A DNA stretch of 64,000 nt from Desulfobacterales bacterium (lineage in GTDB: Bacteria > Desulfobacterota > Desulfobacteria > Desulfobacterales > JAHEIW01), in the NCBI GenBank assembly GCA_020348305.1, contig CP070746.1, positions 4,681,933 to 4,745,932 of the forward strand, written 5' to 3'. Below the pieces are notes generated by a model. It did not search any database. It had not been told where the DNA came from and saw nothing but the letters and a program-made list of their open reading frames with translations. The position numbers were made by a program, and so were the translations under genes. Shown here one piece after another: positions 19,803-29,511 of the stretch (position 1 is the stretch's first letter; every line of letters starts with the position of its first letter).

Positions 19803-21086
19803 ATGGTCTGGAGATATAATAAATTGGAAAACATACTCGGCTTAAAATGTCTTATTTGCGGTAAGCAATATCGTCCTGACCAGGTCGATTACGTTTGCCC
19901 GGAGCATGGCGACGAAGGAATTCTCGATGTCCAATACGACTATGATTTCATCGGGCGGCAGATCAGCAGAGAATATCTATCGCGCTCCAACGACCTCACC
20001 ATTTGGCGCTATAAACCCCTGCTGCCGGTCCACCCCGACGCACAGGTTCCACCCCTTTCCGTAGGCTGGACGCCTTTGTATTTTGCCCCTCGCCTGGCGG
20101 CGGACTTGGGCCTGAAGAATGTATGGGTCAAGGATGAAGGCCGGCAGCCGACGGCGTCCTTAAAAGACCGCGCCAGCGCGGTTGCCGTGGTAAAAGCCCA
20201 AAATAAAGGTGCGGAAGTCATCACCACCGCCAGCACCGGTAACGCTGCAGCGGCATTAGGCGGCTTGTGCGCGTCTATACAGCAACCCAACGTGATTTTT
20301 GTACCGGAAAGGGCCCCTCTGGCCAAGATCGCCCAGTTGCTGGTTTTCGGATCCCGCGTCATTTTGGTAAAAGGAACCTATGTTGACGCCTTTGATCTAT
20401 GTCTCAAAGCCTCCAAGATCTACGGCTGGTACAACCGCAACACCGCCTATAACCCCTACATGACAGAAGGAAAGAAGACCGCTGCTTATGAAATCTGCGA
20501 ACAGCTTGACTGGAACGCACCGGACCGTATTTTTGTCAGCGTGGGCGATGGCTGTATCATCGGTGGACTGCATAAAGGGCTAAAGGATTTGCGTGCACTG
20601 GGGTGGATCGACAGAATGCCGAAGCTGATGGGCATACAGGCCAGCGGCAGCAGTTATTTGTACGAGGCATGGAAAAACGGTGAAGATATCCTCACCAAGC
20701 AGCCGATTAAAGCGCAAACGGTGGCCGACAGCATCAGCGCCGAGTTGCCCCGGGACCGCATCAAAGCGCTGGCTGCCGTCAAAGAAACCGGTGGTGCCTT
20801 TGTTTCAGTTGAGGATAAAGATATATTAAGGGCAATTCCCGAATTAGCCCGGGGCGCCGGTGTTTTTGCAGAACCCGCCGGAGCGGCTGCCTATGCCGGC
20901 CTGGTGAAAGCCGTCGACCAACGTTTGGTTTCTATCGATGAGACCACTGTCGTACTCAATACGGGCAATGGTCTGAAGGATGTGGACGGCGCCATGCAAG
21001 CGGTAGATCTGGTGGGGAAAACGCCGTACCGGGTTGCGCCGGATTTAGAGGAACTCAAGCAGGTGGTCTCTGGCTGGAAAGAATGA
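19803..21086 (+). CDS. Threonine-synthase-like PLP enzyme with N-terminal zinc ribbon
   Basis: A 427-residue fold-type-II PLP enzyme. An N-terminal zinc-ribbon-like segment has C16/C19 (CLIC), C32 and H35. The PLP lysine is K121 in PTASLKDRAS, the phosphate-binding loop is STGNAAAALG, and GNGLKD lies near the C-terminus. It resembles threonine synthase, but the context is purine breakdown: the next genes are another PLP enzyme and YgeY. A TTG at 19824 (LENILGLKC) with GGAG at 19809-19812 may be the true start; the ATG at 19803 has no clear ribosome binding site. True threonine synthesis is possible but no thrA/thrB is near. Its substrate may be an amino acid made from the purine skeleton. Confidence 0.75.
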   Translation: MVWRYNKLENILGLKCLICGKQYRPDQVDYVCPEHGDEGILDVQYDYDFIGRQISREYLSRSNDLTIWRYKPLLPVHPDAQVPPLSVGWTPLYFAPRLAADLGLKNVWVKDEGRQPTASLKDRASAVAVVKAQNKGAEVITTASTGNAAAALGGLCASIQQPNVIFVPERAPLAKIAQLLVFGSRVILVKGTYVDAFDLCLKASKIYGWYNRNTAYNPYMTEGKKTAAYEICEQLDWNAPDRIFVSVGDGCIIGGLHKGLKDLRALGWIDRMPKLMGIQASGSSYLYEAWKNGEDILTKQPIKAQTVADSISAELPRDRIKALAAVKETGGAFVSVEDKDILRAIPELARGAGVFAEPAGAAAYAGLVKAVDQRLVSIDETTVVLNTGNGLKDVDGAMQAVDLVGKTPYRVAPDLEELKQVVSGWKE

Positions 21087-21352
21087 ACTTAAGGATTTAG
21101 GAATTCAGGGATTTAGGGATTTAGGAATAAAAATCGGAAGATTTCCCTTTTTAAATCCGCATTTACCTGAATTTGGCCGAATTTTTAAAACAATGAGGGA
21201 GTTTCAAAATTTTCAATTTTGTTCAAGGTCAAGGAAGGCGAAAATCTTAACCACAGATATACATTGAGTATTTCGAGGATTAAAATTTGAGCCTGACGCA
21301 GAGACTGGGCAAAAGGGGGACAATTTGAAATTGCCTCAAAGGAGAAACAATT
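21087..21352. other. Intergenic stretch with short direct repeats
   Basis: No gene is supported. Bases about 21091-21126 contain the unit GATTTAGG repeated three times with small variations. The rest is AT-rich without a clear hairpin. A ribosome binding site (AAAGGAG, 21338-21344) precedes the next gene. Confidence 0.4.
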
Positions 21353-22822
21353 GTGATTGATTTAACCGTTCATCCCGAGGCGCTCGAAAGCGCCGTAAAA
21401 AGAGCAAGGGAAAAAAACATCCTTATTCCTACATTTATTCAACAACGAGACCCCGGCCTTATTCCGGAAGCTGTCGTCTCCAAATTAAAAAATATCGGGC
21501 TGTGGGACATCGACCCCCTGAACCTGTTCCGAATCACCTGGCATAACGAGCCGGTGCCTTCAGGCGGCGGCTTTGGCGGTGTGAATTTTCTTGAATTCCC
21601 GAATGAGCTAACCGGCGTAGAGGCCCGTATAGTTGCGACTGTCGGCAAATGGTTTCCCACCGGTGCGCACAAAGTAGGCGCCGCATTCGGCTGCCTGGTT
21701 CCACGACTGGTAACCGGCCAATTCGATCCCACCGTGCAGAAGGCCGTGTGGCCGTCCACCGGCAACTATTGTCGTGGCGGAGCCTATGATTCCGTGCTCT
21801 TGGGCTGTGAGTCCATTGCTATTTTACCGGAAGGTATGAGCCGCGAACGCTTTGAATGGCTCTCCTCGGTGGCCGGGGAAATTATTAAAACTCCCGGCAG
21901 CGAAAGCAATGTAAAGGAGATTTTCGACAAATGCTGGGAATTGCGTAAATCCGGAGAGAAGCTGGTGATTTTCAACCAGTTTGACGAATTCGGCAACTAC
22001 CTGTGGCACCGTGAAATCACCGGCCCGGCCATGCTGGAAGTGCTTGAACGCATTATGAGGCCTAACGATAAATTCCGGGGAGTGATTTCTGCCACCGGCT
22101 CCGCCGGCACCCTCGCCTGCGGCGATTTTCTCAAAAAGCAGTTCCCGCTGTGTAAAATTGTTGCTAGCGAAGCGCTGCAGTGCCCAACTTTGCTACAAAA
22201 CGGATTCGGCGAACACCGCATTGAGGGTATCGGCGACAAGCATGTGCCCTGGATTCACAACATCAAAAATACGGACATGATTGTGGCTGTTGACGACGAG
22301 ACTCCCATGAGCCTGATCCGCCTTTTTAACGAACCGGCCGGCAAAACATATCTGGCATCCCGGGGAGTTCCCGAAGCGCTGTTGGAAGAGCTGGATTTGC
22401 TGGGAATTTCCAGCGTCAGCAATCTTGTCACCGCAATCAAATTTGCCAAGTACTATGAATTGGGTGAACAAGATGTCGTGATGACCGTCTTAACCGATTC
22501 CATGGAAATGTATAATAGCCGTTTGCGCGAACTAACCCAAGAACGCGGCGAATTCTCCGGAAAAGATGCCGCAGCCGTATACGCTCAGCATCTTCAGGGG
22601 CTGACCATCGACAATATGGAAGAACTCACCTATTACGGCCGCAAGCGAATACACAATCTCAAATACTATACATGGGTTGAGCAACAGGGCAAGACCTATG
22701 AAGAAATCCAGGAACAGTGGTATAACGACGGCTACTGGGAAAACATTCCGAAATGTGTGGATGAACTCGATGCACTGATTGAAGAGTTTAATGCTATGAC
22801 CGGTCTGTTGAAGAATTTGTAA
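21353..22822 (+). CDS. TrpB-like fold-type-II PLP enzyme of unknown reaction
   Basis: A 489-residue protein with a PLP lysine at K107 in PTGAHKVGAAFG, close to the GSHK motif of tryptophan synthase beta chains, and WPSTGNYCRGGAYDS as likely phosphate/substrate loop. The C-terminal 90 residues (YYGRKRIHNLKYYTWVEQQG onward) extend beyond the usual fold. It starts at GTG 21353 (TTG 21351 is out of frame), nine bases after AGGAG. It lies between the threonine-synthase-like gene and ygeY, in the position where E. coli has YgeX. It does not resemble YgeX (diaminopropionate ammonia-lyase) in motif or length (398). I infer a beta-elimination or replacement on a diamino acid derived from purine, but the substrate cannot be read. 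Confidence 0.7.
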   Translation: MIDLTVHPEALESAVKRAREKNILIPTFIQQRDPGLIPEAVVSKLKNIGLWDIDPLNLFRITWHNEPVPSGGGFGGVNFLEFPNELTGVEARIVATVGKWFPTGAHKVGAAFGCLVPRLVTGQFDPTVQKAVWPSTGNYCRGGAYDSVLLGCESIAILPEGMSRERFEWLSSVAGEIIKTPGSESNVKEIFDKCWELRKSGEKLVIFNQFDEFGNYLWHREITGPAMLEVLERIMRPNDKFRGVISATGSAGTLACGDFLKKQFPLCKIVASEALQCPTLLQNGFGEHRIEGIGDKHVPWIHNIKNTDMIVAVDDETPMSLIRLFNEPAGKTYLASRGVPEALLEELDLLGISSVSNLVTAIKFAKYYELGEQDVVMTVLTDSMEMYNSRLRELTQERGEFSGKDAAAVYAQHLQGLTIDNMEELTYYGRKRIHNLKYYTWVEQQGKTYEEIQEQWYNDGYWENIPKCVDELDALIEEFNAMTGLLKNL

Positions 22823-22877
22823 TGAGAAAGGATTAAAGGGCGCAAATTATGATGAATCCGTAAAAAGTCGAATTATT

Positions 22878-22970
22878 GTCATTCCAGCGAACCCCGGATC
22901 GGGGTCCGGTGCAGGCCCCGGAATCCAGTCATTTCAATAGCTTCTGGACTCCGGCGTTCGCCGGAGTGAC
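22878..22970. repeat. REP-like palindromic element
   Basis: A 93-base element running from GTCATTCCAGCGAACCCCGG to CCGGCGTTCGCCGGAGTGAC. Its outer arms GTCATTCC / GGAGTGAC are near reverse complements and there are inner hairpins (CCCCGGATCGGGG; CCGGCGTTCGCCGG). This style of dispersed repeat is common in deltaproteobacterial genomes. It separates the PLP gene from ygeY. Confidence 0.75.
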
Positions 22971-23032
22971 GGGATTGGGACTTATTACGAAAGCTTAAAT
23001 TATTGGGAAATATAAATACAAGGGTATCTTAA

Positions 23033-24250
23033 ATGAAGCTCAATTTTGAAAAGGTTTTCGAAAAAGCAGAGGAATATAAACCAGCCATATCCAAATTTTT
23101 ACGCGACATGATTGCAATTCCCAGCGCAAGCCGCCAGGAAGCCAACGTTATTGAGCGCATTCAGCAGGAGATGGAGGCAGTCGGATTCGACCGCGTAAAT
23201 GTCGATCCCATGGGAAATATTCTGGGTTATATTGGAAACGGCCGCCACCTGATTGCCATGGACGCCCATGTGGACACCGTGGGCGTCGGGGACCCGGATC
23301 AGTGGGAGCATGACCCTTACGTAGGCTATGAAGATGATGAGATTATCATCGGCCGCGGTGCCAGCGACCAGGAAGGCGGAATGGCGGCCATGGTGTATGC
23401 GGCAAAAATCATCAAAGACTTGCATCTTGACGAAGATTATACCCTGCTGATTACCGGAACGGTTCAAGAAGAGGATTGTGACGGCCTCTGCTGGCAATAT
23501 ATTATTAATGAGAGCAACATCCGGCCCGAATTCGTTGTTTCCACCGAGCCCACTTCCTGCCGGATTCACAGGGGCCAACGGGGCAGAATGGAAATCAAGG
23601 TGTCCACCAGTGGTGTTAGCTGTCATGGTTCGGCGCCTGAACGGGGGGACAATGCTATTTTCAAAATGGCCCCAGTTCTTAATGAGTTAAAAACCCTGCA
23701 TGGCGACCTCAAAGACGATGATTTTCTTGGTAAGGGGTCCCTGACCGTTTCGGAAATTTTTTTCAGCTCGCCATCGCGCTGTGCCGTGGCCGACGGATGC
23801 TCCATTTCCATCGACCGGCGGCTGACCGCCGGAGAAACCAGTGAGTTTGCGTTGCAGCAAATCCGGAATCTATCGGCTGTGAAAGAAACCAAGGCGCAGG
23901 TGTCGATGTACGATTATGCTGAGCCGTCCTATACCGGTCTGGTATACCCAACGGAATCGTATTTTCCATCCTGGACAATTGCAGAAAATCATCCGGCCTG
24001 TCAAACACTGGTGTCAGGTTACAAAGGCCTTTATGGGAAAGATCCGATCGTGGATAAGTGGACCTTTTCCACCAACGGGGTTGCCATCACCGGGATGTTC
24101 GGAATTCCGTGCATCGGTTTCGGTCCGGGCCACGAGGACCAATCCCATGCACCGAATGAGAGAACCTGGAAAAGCGAGCTTGTCAAGGCGGCTGCCATGT
24201 ATGCCGTCATTCCCAAAACGTACGTAAGTAAATACAGCAAACCACAATAA
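23033..24250 (+). CDS. ygeY: YgeY-family M20 hydrolase (selenium-metabolism linked)
   Basis: A 405-residue metallo-amidohydrolase of the M20 peptidase/deacetylase family. Zinc-site motifs are visible: [23 protein letters not shown] and [11 protein letters not shown], with a C-terminal [13 protein letters not shown]. Members of this subfamily are strongly associated with the selenium-dependent xanthine dehydrogenase genes, and that gene follows 16 bases later. In purine catabolism it is expected to hydrolyse a C-N bond in a ring-opened intermediate; the exact substrate is not shown by the sequence. A weak ribosome binding site precedes the ATG. Confidence 0.88.
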   Translation: MKLNFEKVFEKAEEYKPAISKFLRDMIAIPSASRQEANVIERIQQEMEAVGFDRVNVDPMGNILGYIGNGRHLIAMDAHVDTVGVGDPDQWEHDPYVGYEDDEIIIGRGASDQEGGMAAMVYAAKIIKDLHLDEDYTLLITGTVQEEDCDGLCWQYIINESNIRPEFVVSTEPTSCRIHRGQRGRMEIKVSTSGVSCHGSAPERGDNAIFKMAPVLNELKTLHGDLKDDDFLGKGSLTVSEIFFSSPSRCAVADGCSISIDRRLTAGETSEFALQQIRNLSAVKETKAQVSMYDYAEPSYTGLVYPTESYFPSWTIAENHPACQTLVSGYKGLYGKDPIVDKWTFSTNGVAITGMFGIPCIGFGPGHEDQSHAPNERTWKSELVKAAAMYAVIPKTYVSKYSKPQ

Positions 24251-24266
24251 TCCAGGTTTCTGGCTA

Positions 24267-26819
24267 ATGATACGATTTACATTAAACGGCATAGACAAGA
24301 CGTTCGACGGTGATCAGAAATTGTCCCTCTTAGCGTATTTGCGGGAAATAGGGGGTATTGTATCCGTCAAAGACGGCTGCAGCGGGCAGGCGGCTTGCGG
24401 GGCTTGTTTGCTGGAGGTGAACGCAAAACCCGCATTGTCCTGTGTCACCTCGATGAAAAAAATAAACGGCGCGCGCATTGTCACCATCGAAGGCTTTCCC
24501 GAGAGCCTCCGCCAAACCCTTGGCCGGGCGTTTGTAGACAAAGGTGCGGTGCAGTGCGGTTTTTGTAGCCCCGGTTTTTTATCGCGTGCCAAAATACTGT
24601 TGGAAACCAATTCCGATCCGACTCGGTACGAGATCATTCATGCACTCAGGTTCAACCTTTGCCGCTGCACAGGCTATGTCAAAATTATCGAGGCCATTGA
24701 ATTGGCTGCCGAACAAATCAGGCTGAAGCGGGAAATAAAGCTCGCAAATCCCGGCCGGGTGGGCTCACGCCAGCCGAGATACGATGCATACGCCAAAGCC
24801 ATCGGAACCAGCGCGTTTATCGATGACATGCGGTTCCCAAATATGCTTTATGGTGCCTTGAAATTCAGCGATCACCCTCGGGCCAAGGTGCTCAAGATTG
24901 ACTCCTTTGAGGCAAAAAAAATGAATGGCGTCGTTCGGGTTTTTACGGCCAACGACATTCCCGGGGAACGTTACATCGGTGTCATCCACCAGGACTGGCC
25001 CGTGATGATTGCCGAAGGTGAAACCACCCGCTATATCGGGGATGTTCTGGCCGGGGTGGTGGCCGCATCCGAAGCCGTCGCCCGAAAGGCCGTAGAGCTT
25101 ATCACGGTGGATTACGAGATTTTGGAGCCGCTGACAGATGTGCTGGCTGCCGAAAACAGCCCGATAAAAGTCCACCCTCAAAGCGAAAACCTGCTCAGCA
25201 GTTCAAGCATTCAGCGGGGCAAGGATATTGATACAGTGTTAAAATCTTCGGCGCATGTGGCACAGGGCAGCTATAAAACCCAGCGGGTCGAACACGGGTT
25301 TTTGGAAACCGAGGCCGCCATTGCCCTGCCGTGGCAATCCGACGGCGTCGAGCTCTACGTCCAAACCCAAGGGGTTTATGAAGACCAGCGCCAGATTGCA
25401 CGTATTCTCAGCATTTCCAGCGACAAGATTAACGCCATCCTGGCACCCACCGGCGGGGGATTCGGCGGCAAAGAAGATCTGACCGTTCAGGGACATGCGG
25501 CAGTATTCAGCTATCATCTGAAAGCACCGGTTAAGGTTCGTTTGAGTCGCGAAGAGTCAATCCGCATGCACCCCAAACGCCACCCCTTTCACATGGAATA
25601 TAAATTGGGATGTGATGAAAGCGGCAGACTCACCGGGCTTTTTGCCCGTATCATCGGGGATACCGGTGCCTACGCATCCTTAGGAGCCGAAGTGCTCGAA
25701 CGCGCCGCTGGCCATGCCACCGGGGCCTATTATGTTCCGAATGTGGATATTAAGGCCAAAGCCCTTTACACCAACAATATCCCGTGCGGCGCCATGCGCG
25801 GCTTCGGTGTCAACCAGGTCACTTTCGCCATGGAAAGCTGCGTTGAGGAGCTGTGCGCCCAAGGCGATTTTGATCAATGGCAGTTCCGCTATGACAATGT
25901 TCTGGATACCGGCACACAGACGGCCACCGGACAAATCCTTGGTGAAGGTGTGGGGCTGAAGGCAACCCTGCTGGCGGTCAAAGATGAGTTTTACCGGGCC
26001 AAATACGCCGGTCTGGCCTGCGGGATAAAAAATTGCGGCATCGGCAACGGCGTGCTCGAAGAATGCGACGTCAAAATTGGAATCAAGTCCGAAGATCACA
26101 TCGTTCTGCAACACGGCTGGACCGAGATGGGCCAGGGGGTGGATACCGTTGCACAGCAAATCCTGTGTGAGGAAACCGGTATTGAAAACCCGGATATCAT
26201 CGAGGTGGAGGTTAGCACGGAATCGAAAGCCCGGGCCGGAATGACCACGGCCAGCCGCGCCACCTTCCAGTTAGGCAACGCCATCATCAAAGCCGCGAGG
26301 GCTATCAAGGAAGATCTAAAAGAAAGGCGGTTACAGGAACTGAGCGGCAAGGTTTATACGGCCAAATGGATGTGTGACTGGACCACCAAACTCGGAGAAC
26401 CGGGCGATGTTCTCACCCACTATGCTTACGGGTATGCCACCCACCTGGTGGTGCTGGACGAAGACGGGCAGGTGGACACCGTGGTGGCTGCCCACGATGG
26501 CGGTCGAATCATCAACCCCACCTTGTTTGAAGGCCAGATCGAAGGGGCAGTGGTCATGGGACTCGGTTATGCACTCAGCGAGGAGCTTCCCATGGAAAAC
26601 GGTCACCTGAAAACCAGCCACTACGCCAAGCTGGGAATTCCACGGATCAAAAATCTGCCGCAGATTGTCGTCAAAGGAGTGGAGATCAAGGACCCTTTAG
26701 GACCCTACGGTGCCAAGGGCGTGGGAGAAATCGGTAACATCCCCACTGCCGGTGCCGTCGCCAACGCTCTTTATCAATACGATAAAGTGCGCCGGTTTCA
26801 GCTACCGATGAAGAAATGA
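24267..26819 (+). CDS. xdhD: Fused [2Fe-2S]/molybdenum xanthine dehydrogenase (XdhD-like)
   Basis: An 850-residue molybdenum hydroxylase with a two-cluster ferredoxin-like N-terminus (CSGQAACGACLLEV and QCGFCSPGF...NLCRCTGY) fused to the large Mo-cofactor domain (GGGFGGKEDLTVQ, CGAMRGFGVNQ, EMGQGVDT). The catalytic Glu is probably in GAKGVGEIGN. There is no FAD domain, as in E. coli XdhD and the 'selenium-dependent xanthine dehydrogenase' group. Selenium in these enzymes is a labile ligand, not selenocysteine. The frame has no in-frame TGA. No yqeB/yqeC maturation genes are in the window. Adjacent ygeY, ssnA, ygeW and ygfK support a role in purine hydroxylation. Confidence 0.9.
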   Translation: MIRFTLNGIDKTFDGDQKLSLLAYLREIGGIVSVKDGCSGQAACGACLLEVNAKPALSCVTSMKKINGARIVTIEGFPESLRQTLGRAFVDKGAVQCGFCSPGFLSRAKILLETNSDPTRYEIIHALRFNLCRCTGYVKIIEAIELAAEQIRLKREIKLANPGRVGSRQPRYDAYAKAIGTSAFIDDMRFPNMLYGALKFSDHPRAKVLKIDSFEAKKMNGVVRVFTANDIPGERYIGVIHQDWPVMIAEGETTRYIGDVLAGVVAASEAVARKAVELITVDYEILEPLTDVLAAENSPIKVHPQSENLLSSSSIQRGKDIDTVLKSSAHVAQGSYKTQRVEHGFLETEAAIALPWQSDGVELYVQTQGVYEDQRQIARILSISSDKINAILAPTGGGFGGKEDLTVQGHAAVFSYHLKAPVKVRLSREESIRMHPKRHPFHMEYKLGCDESGRLTGLFARIIGDTGAYASLGAEVLERAAGHATGAYYVPNVDIKAKALYTNNIPCGAMRGFGVNQVTFAMESCVEELCAQGDFDQWQFRYDNVLDTGTQTATGQILGEGVGLKATLLAVKDEFYRAKYAGLACGIKNCGIGNGVLEECDVKIGIKSEDHIVLQHGWTEMGQGVDTVAQQILCEETGIENPDIIEVEVSTESKARAGMTTASRATFQLGNAIIKAARAIKEDLKERRLQELSGKVYTAKWMCDWTTKLGEPGDVLTHYAYGYATHLVVLDEDGQVDTVVAAHDGGRIINPTLFEGQIEGAVVMGLGYALSEELPMENGHLKTSHYAKLGIPRIKNLPQIVVKGVEIKDPLGPYGAKGVGEIGNIPTAGAVANALYQYDKVRRFQLPMKK

Positions 26820-26854
26820 AATAAAAACCGTAAAAATATCTCCTTATGCTTCTC

Positions 26855-26955
26855 CTCGTCCTCGAGCTCGTACTCGTCGTCGCGAAAGGCAAGTTTGTGA
26901 AGCACTATTTGATACTATGTCGAGGACGAGCACGACCACGAGGACGAAGACGACT
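26855..26955. repeat. CTCGTC-rich low-complexity inverted repeat
   Basis: CTCGTCCTCG at 26855-26864 is matched by its reverse complement CGAGGACGAG at 26921-26930. Both arms extend as imperfect trinucleotide-like runs (to about 26884 and 26955), so the region can fold into a long hairpin just before ssnA. The open frame through it (from 26917) encodes low-complexity SRTSTTTRTKT and is unlikely to be translated. Confidence 0.55.
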
Positions 26956-26982
26956 CAAAAAATTGAGTACGAGGACGCACAA

Positions 26983-28266
26983 ATGACCCTATATTTAAAA
27001 AATGCCACATACATCGACTGGAAAACGCTGAAGTTTTATTCTACCCACTTGGCGGTTTCCCCCTGGGTTGACGGAGACATTCGACTGCTGGATGCACTGC
27101 CGCCGGAAAGCGAACTGAGTGCCGATGACAGTGTATTCGATTGCAGCCGGCGTCTGGTGACCAAATCCTTTGCCTGCGGCCACCACCATATTTATTCGGC
27201 CCTGGCCAGGGGAATGCCGGCACCGGCCAAAAATCCGAAAAATTTTTCCGAAATACTCGAATACATCTGGTGGCGCGTGGACAAGGCACTTGATACGGAA
27301 ATGATCGAGGCCAGTGCCCTTGTTTCGGCCCTTTATTGCGTGAAAAACGGGGTCACCTTTGTAATCGATCATCATGCCTCACCGTTTGCCGTTGAAGGCT
27401 CCCTGGAAACCATCGCTGAGGCATTTGATCGCGTCGGCATTTCTCATCTGCTCTGCTACGAAATATCCGACCGGGATGGCGATGGAGCCAGAGAAAAAGG
27501 TCTGCAAGAAACCGATAATTACTTAAAATCCGGCCGCCAGGGCCATGTGGGGCTGCACGCTTCGTTTACCGTTGGCCATGATTTGCTAAAAAAAGCAGTG
27601 GCGCTGGCACAAAAACACACCACCGGTATTCATGTCCATGTGGCCGAAGATCAGGCGGATCAGGAGGCCTGCCTGAAGGATTACAACCAAAGGGTGCTGG
27701 AGCGCTATTGCGACGCCGGCCTATTGGATCTAGCAAAATCTATCCTGGCGCACTGCATTCATTTGAGTGAAAAAGAAAAAGGCCTTCTCCGGAGTTCCGA
27801 CGTCTGGGTCGTTCAGAATGTGGAAAGCAATCAAAACAATAATGTAGGCTTTGCTAACTACAAGGAATTGGGCGACCATGTCATGCTGGGTACCGACGGC
27901 ATGCACAGCGACATGCTCCGCAGCGCCAAAGCGGCCTTTTTAGCCGGCCAGGCTATTGAAGGCCTCGATTTAGCCGGTATTTACCGCCGCTTTCGAAATG
28001 TCCACGAGTATATCCGGACAAACGGCTTTTGCGGTGACGGAGACAACAATCTGGTGATTCTGGATTACAATTCCCCCACGGAGATCAATGTAGACAATTT
28101 TCTGGGACACTTTATCTATGGCCTGGAATCCAGCCATGTGGACAGCGTGATTTCCTGTGGGCAATTGGTCGTGAAAAACAAAAAGCTTCTGACAATGGGG
28201 GAAGACGAGATTCTGGCGTTTTCCAGGGAAATGGGGAATAGGTTGTGGGAAAAATTGACAATTTAA
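26983..28266 (+). CDS. ssnA: SsnA-type putative aminohydrolase
   Basis: A metal-dependent amidohydrolase (427 residues from the ATG at 26983). Metal-site features are CGHHHIYSALARG (HxH), IDHHASPF, HVAEDQADQE, HCIHL and the Asp in LGTDGMHSDM. The frame is open back to 26917, but those 22 codons fall in a low-complexity inverted repeat, so the later ATG is preferred. SsnA belongs with the YgeW/YgfK/selenium-dependent XDH gene set. It is thought to hydrolyse a purine-ring intermediate. It is followed by ygeW 51 bases on. Confidence 0.88.
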   Translation: MTLYLKNATYIDWKTLKFYSTHLAVSPWVDGDIRLLDALPPESELSADDSVFDCSRRLVTKSFACGHHHIYSALARGMPAPAKNPKNFSEILEYIWWRVDKALDTEMIEASALVSALYCVKNGVTFVIDHHASPFAVEGSLETIAEAFDRVGISHLLCYEISDRDGDGAREKGLQETDNYLKSGRQGHVGLHASFTVGHDLLKKAVALAQKHTTGIHVHVAEDQADQEACLKDYNQRVLERYCDAGLLDLAKSILAHCIHLSEKEKGLLRSSDVWVVQNVESNQNNNVGFANYKELGDHVMLGTDGMHSDMLRSAKAAFLAGQAIEGLDLAGIYRRFRNVHEYIRTNGFCGDGDNNLVILDYNSPTEINVDNFLGHFIYGLESSHVDSVISCGQLVVKNKKLLTMGEDEILAFSREMGNRLWEKLTI

Positions 28267-28317
28267 TTTCTCATTTTTTATCAGCCTTATTGAAGATAGG
28301 AGGTCACAAAACAGAAA

Positions 28318-29511
28318 ATGGATACGAATGGAATCTTGGAAAGCATCCAATCGCTGTCAGCCAAGAAGATCGACAGCATGTACCTTAACGACTTCTTGTT
28401 AACCTGGCATAAGTCCGAAGATGAGATCGTTGCAACCTTTCAGACGGCTGAAATTCTACGGTCTATGCGGAAAAACAACGTCTCTTGTCGGGTTTTTGAC
28501 TCCGGTCTGGCAGTGTCCATTTTCAGAGATAAGTCCACCCGCACGCGTTTCAGCTTTGCCAGTGCCTGCAATCTGCTCGGACTGGCGACTCAGGACCTGG
28601 ATGAAGAAAAATCCCAGATAACTCATGGAGAAACGGTACGGGAGACGGCCAACATGATATCGTTTCTGGCCGAGATCATCGGTATCCGCGATGATATGTA
28701 TCTGGGGACGGGCCACACATACATGAAAGAAGTTGCCCAATCCGTTGAACAGGGATATCAAGAGGGTGTTCTGCCTCAGCGCCCCACACTTGTCAATCTC
28801 CAATGCGATATCGACCATCCCACCCAGACGATGTCCGACGTTCTTCATCTGATCAACCATTTTGGCGGCATTGAAAATCTCAAAGGCAAGAAAATCGCCA
28901 TGACATGGGCCTATTCACCCTCTTACGGTAAACCGCTGTCGGTTCCCCAGGGCGTCATCGGCTTGATGACCCGATTCGGAATGGAGGTTGTCCTGGCCCA
29001 TCCCCAGGGGTATAACCTATTGCCGGAAGTCGAGGAAGTGGCTAAGTCGAACAGCCGCAAATCCGGCGGTGCTTATACACGTATAGCCGGTATGTCAGAA
29101 GCGTTCAAAGACGCAGATATTGTGTATCCTAAAAGTTGGGCGCCTTTCACCGTCATGGAAGAAAGAACTCAGTTGCTGCATGCCGGCGATCATTACGGGC
29201 TGAAGGATCTTGAAAAACGCTGTCTGGAAAACAACAAACAATTCATCGACTGGGAATGCACCGAAAAACTGATGCGAACCACAAAGGACGGCAGCGCCCT
29301 TTATATGCATTGCCTGCCGGCTGACATCTCGGGTGTCAGCTGTGAAAGCGGGGAGGTAGAGGCAAGCGTCTTTGAACGCTACCGGGTGCCTCAGTACATC
29401 CAGGCCGGATATAAGCCGTACATTATTGCGGCCATGATTTTTTTAAGTAAATTCAAAAACCCGGCTGAGAAGCTAACCGAGCTAGTAAATCAAAACCATC
29501 AAAATGAGTGA
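28318..29511 (+). CDS. ygeW: YgeW-type knotted carbamoyltransferase
   Basis: A 397-residue member of the aspartate/ornithine carbamoyltransferase family, of the length of E. coli YgeW (about 396) rather than of ATCase or OTCase (310-340). The carbamoyl-phosphate loop is FRDKSTRTRFSFASA and the C-terminal motif is MHCLPADIS. In the purine pathway this enzyme is expected to run in the phosphorolytic direction, releasing carbamoyl phosphate from a carbamoylated diamino acid. No carbamate kinase gene follows in this window. AGGAGGT at 28299-28305 precedes the ATG. Its stop overlaps the ygfK start. Confidence 0.9.
   Translation: MDTNGILESIQSLSAKKIDSMYLNDFLLTWHKSEDEIVATFQTAEILRSMRKNNVSCRVFDSGLAVSIFRDKSTRTRFSFASACNLLGLATQDLDEEKSQITHGETVRETANMISFLAEIIGIRDDMYLGTGHTYMKEVAQSVEQGYQEGVLPQRPTLVNLQCDIDHPTQTMSDVLHLINHFGGIENLKGKKIAMTWAYSPSYGKPLSVPQGVIGLMTRFGMEVVLAHPQGYNLLPEVEEVAKSNSRKSGGAYTRIAGMSEAFKDADIVYPKSWAPFTVMEERTQLLHAGDHYGLKDLEKRCLENNKQFIDWECTEKLMRTTKDGSALYMHCLPADISGVSCESGEVEASVFERYRVPQYIQAGYKPYIIAAMIFLSKFKNPAEKLTELVNQNHQNE

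Noticed and set aside
19803-21086. Plain threonine synthase (thrC)
   Set aside because: The fold fits, but no thrA/thrB is nearby and the gene opens a purine-catabolism array. The catabolic role is preferred without excluding threonine synthesis.
24267-26819. XdhD-like enzyme as a selenocysteine protein
   Set aside because: There is no in-frame TGA. Selenium in this enzyme group is known as a labile cofactor ligand, not selenocysteine.
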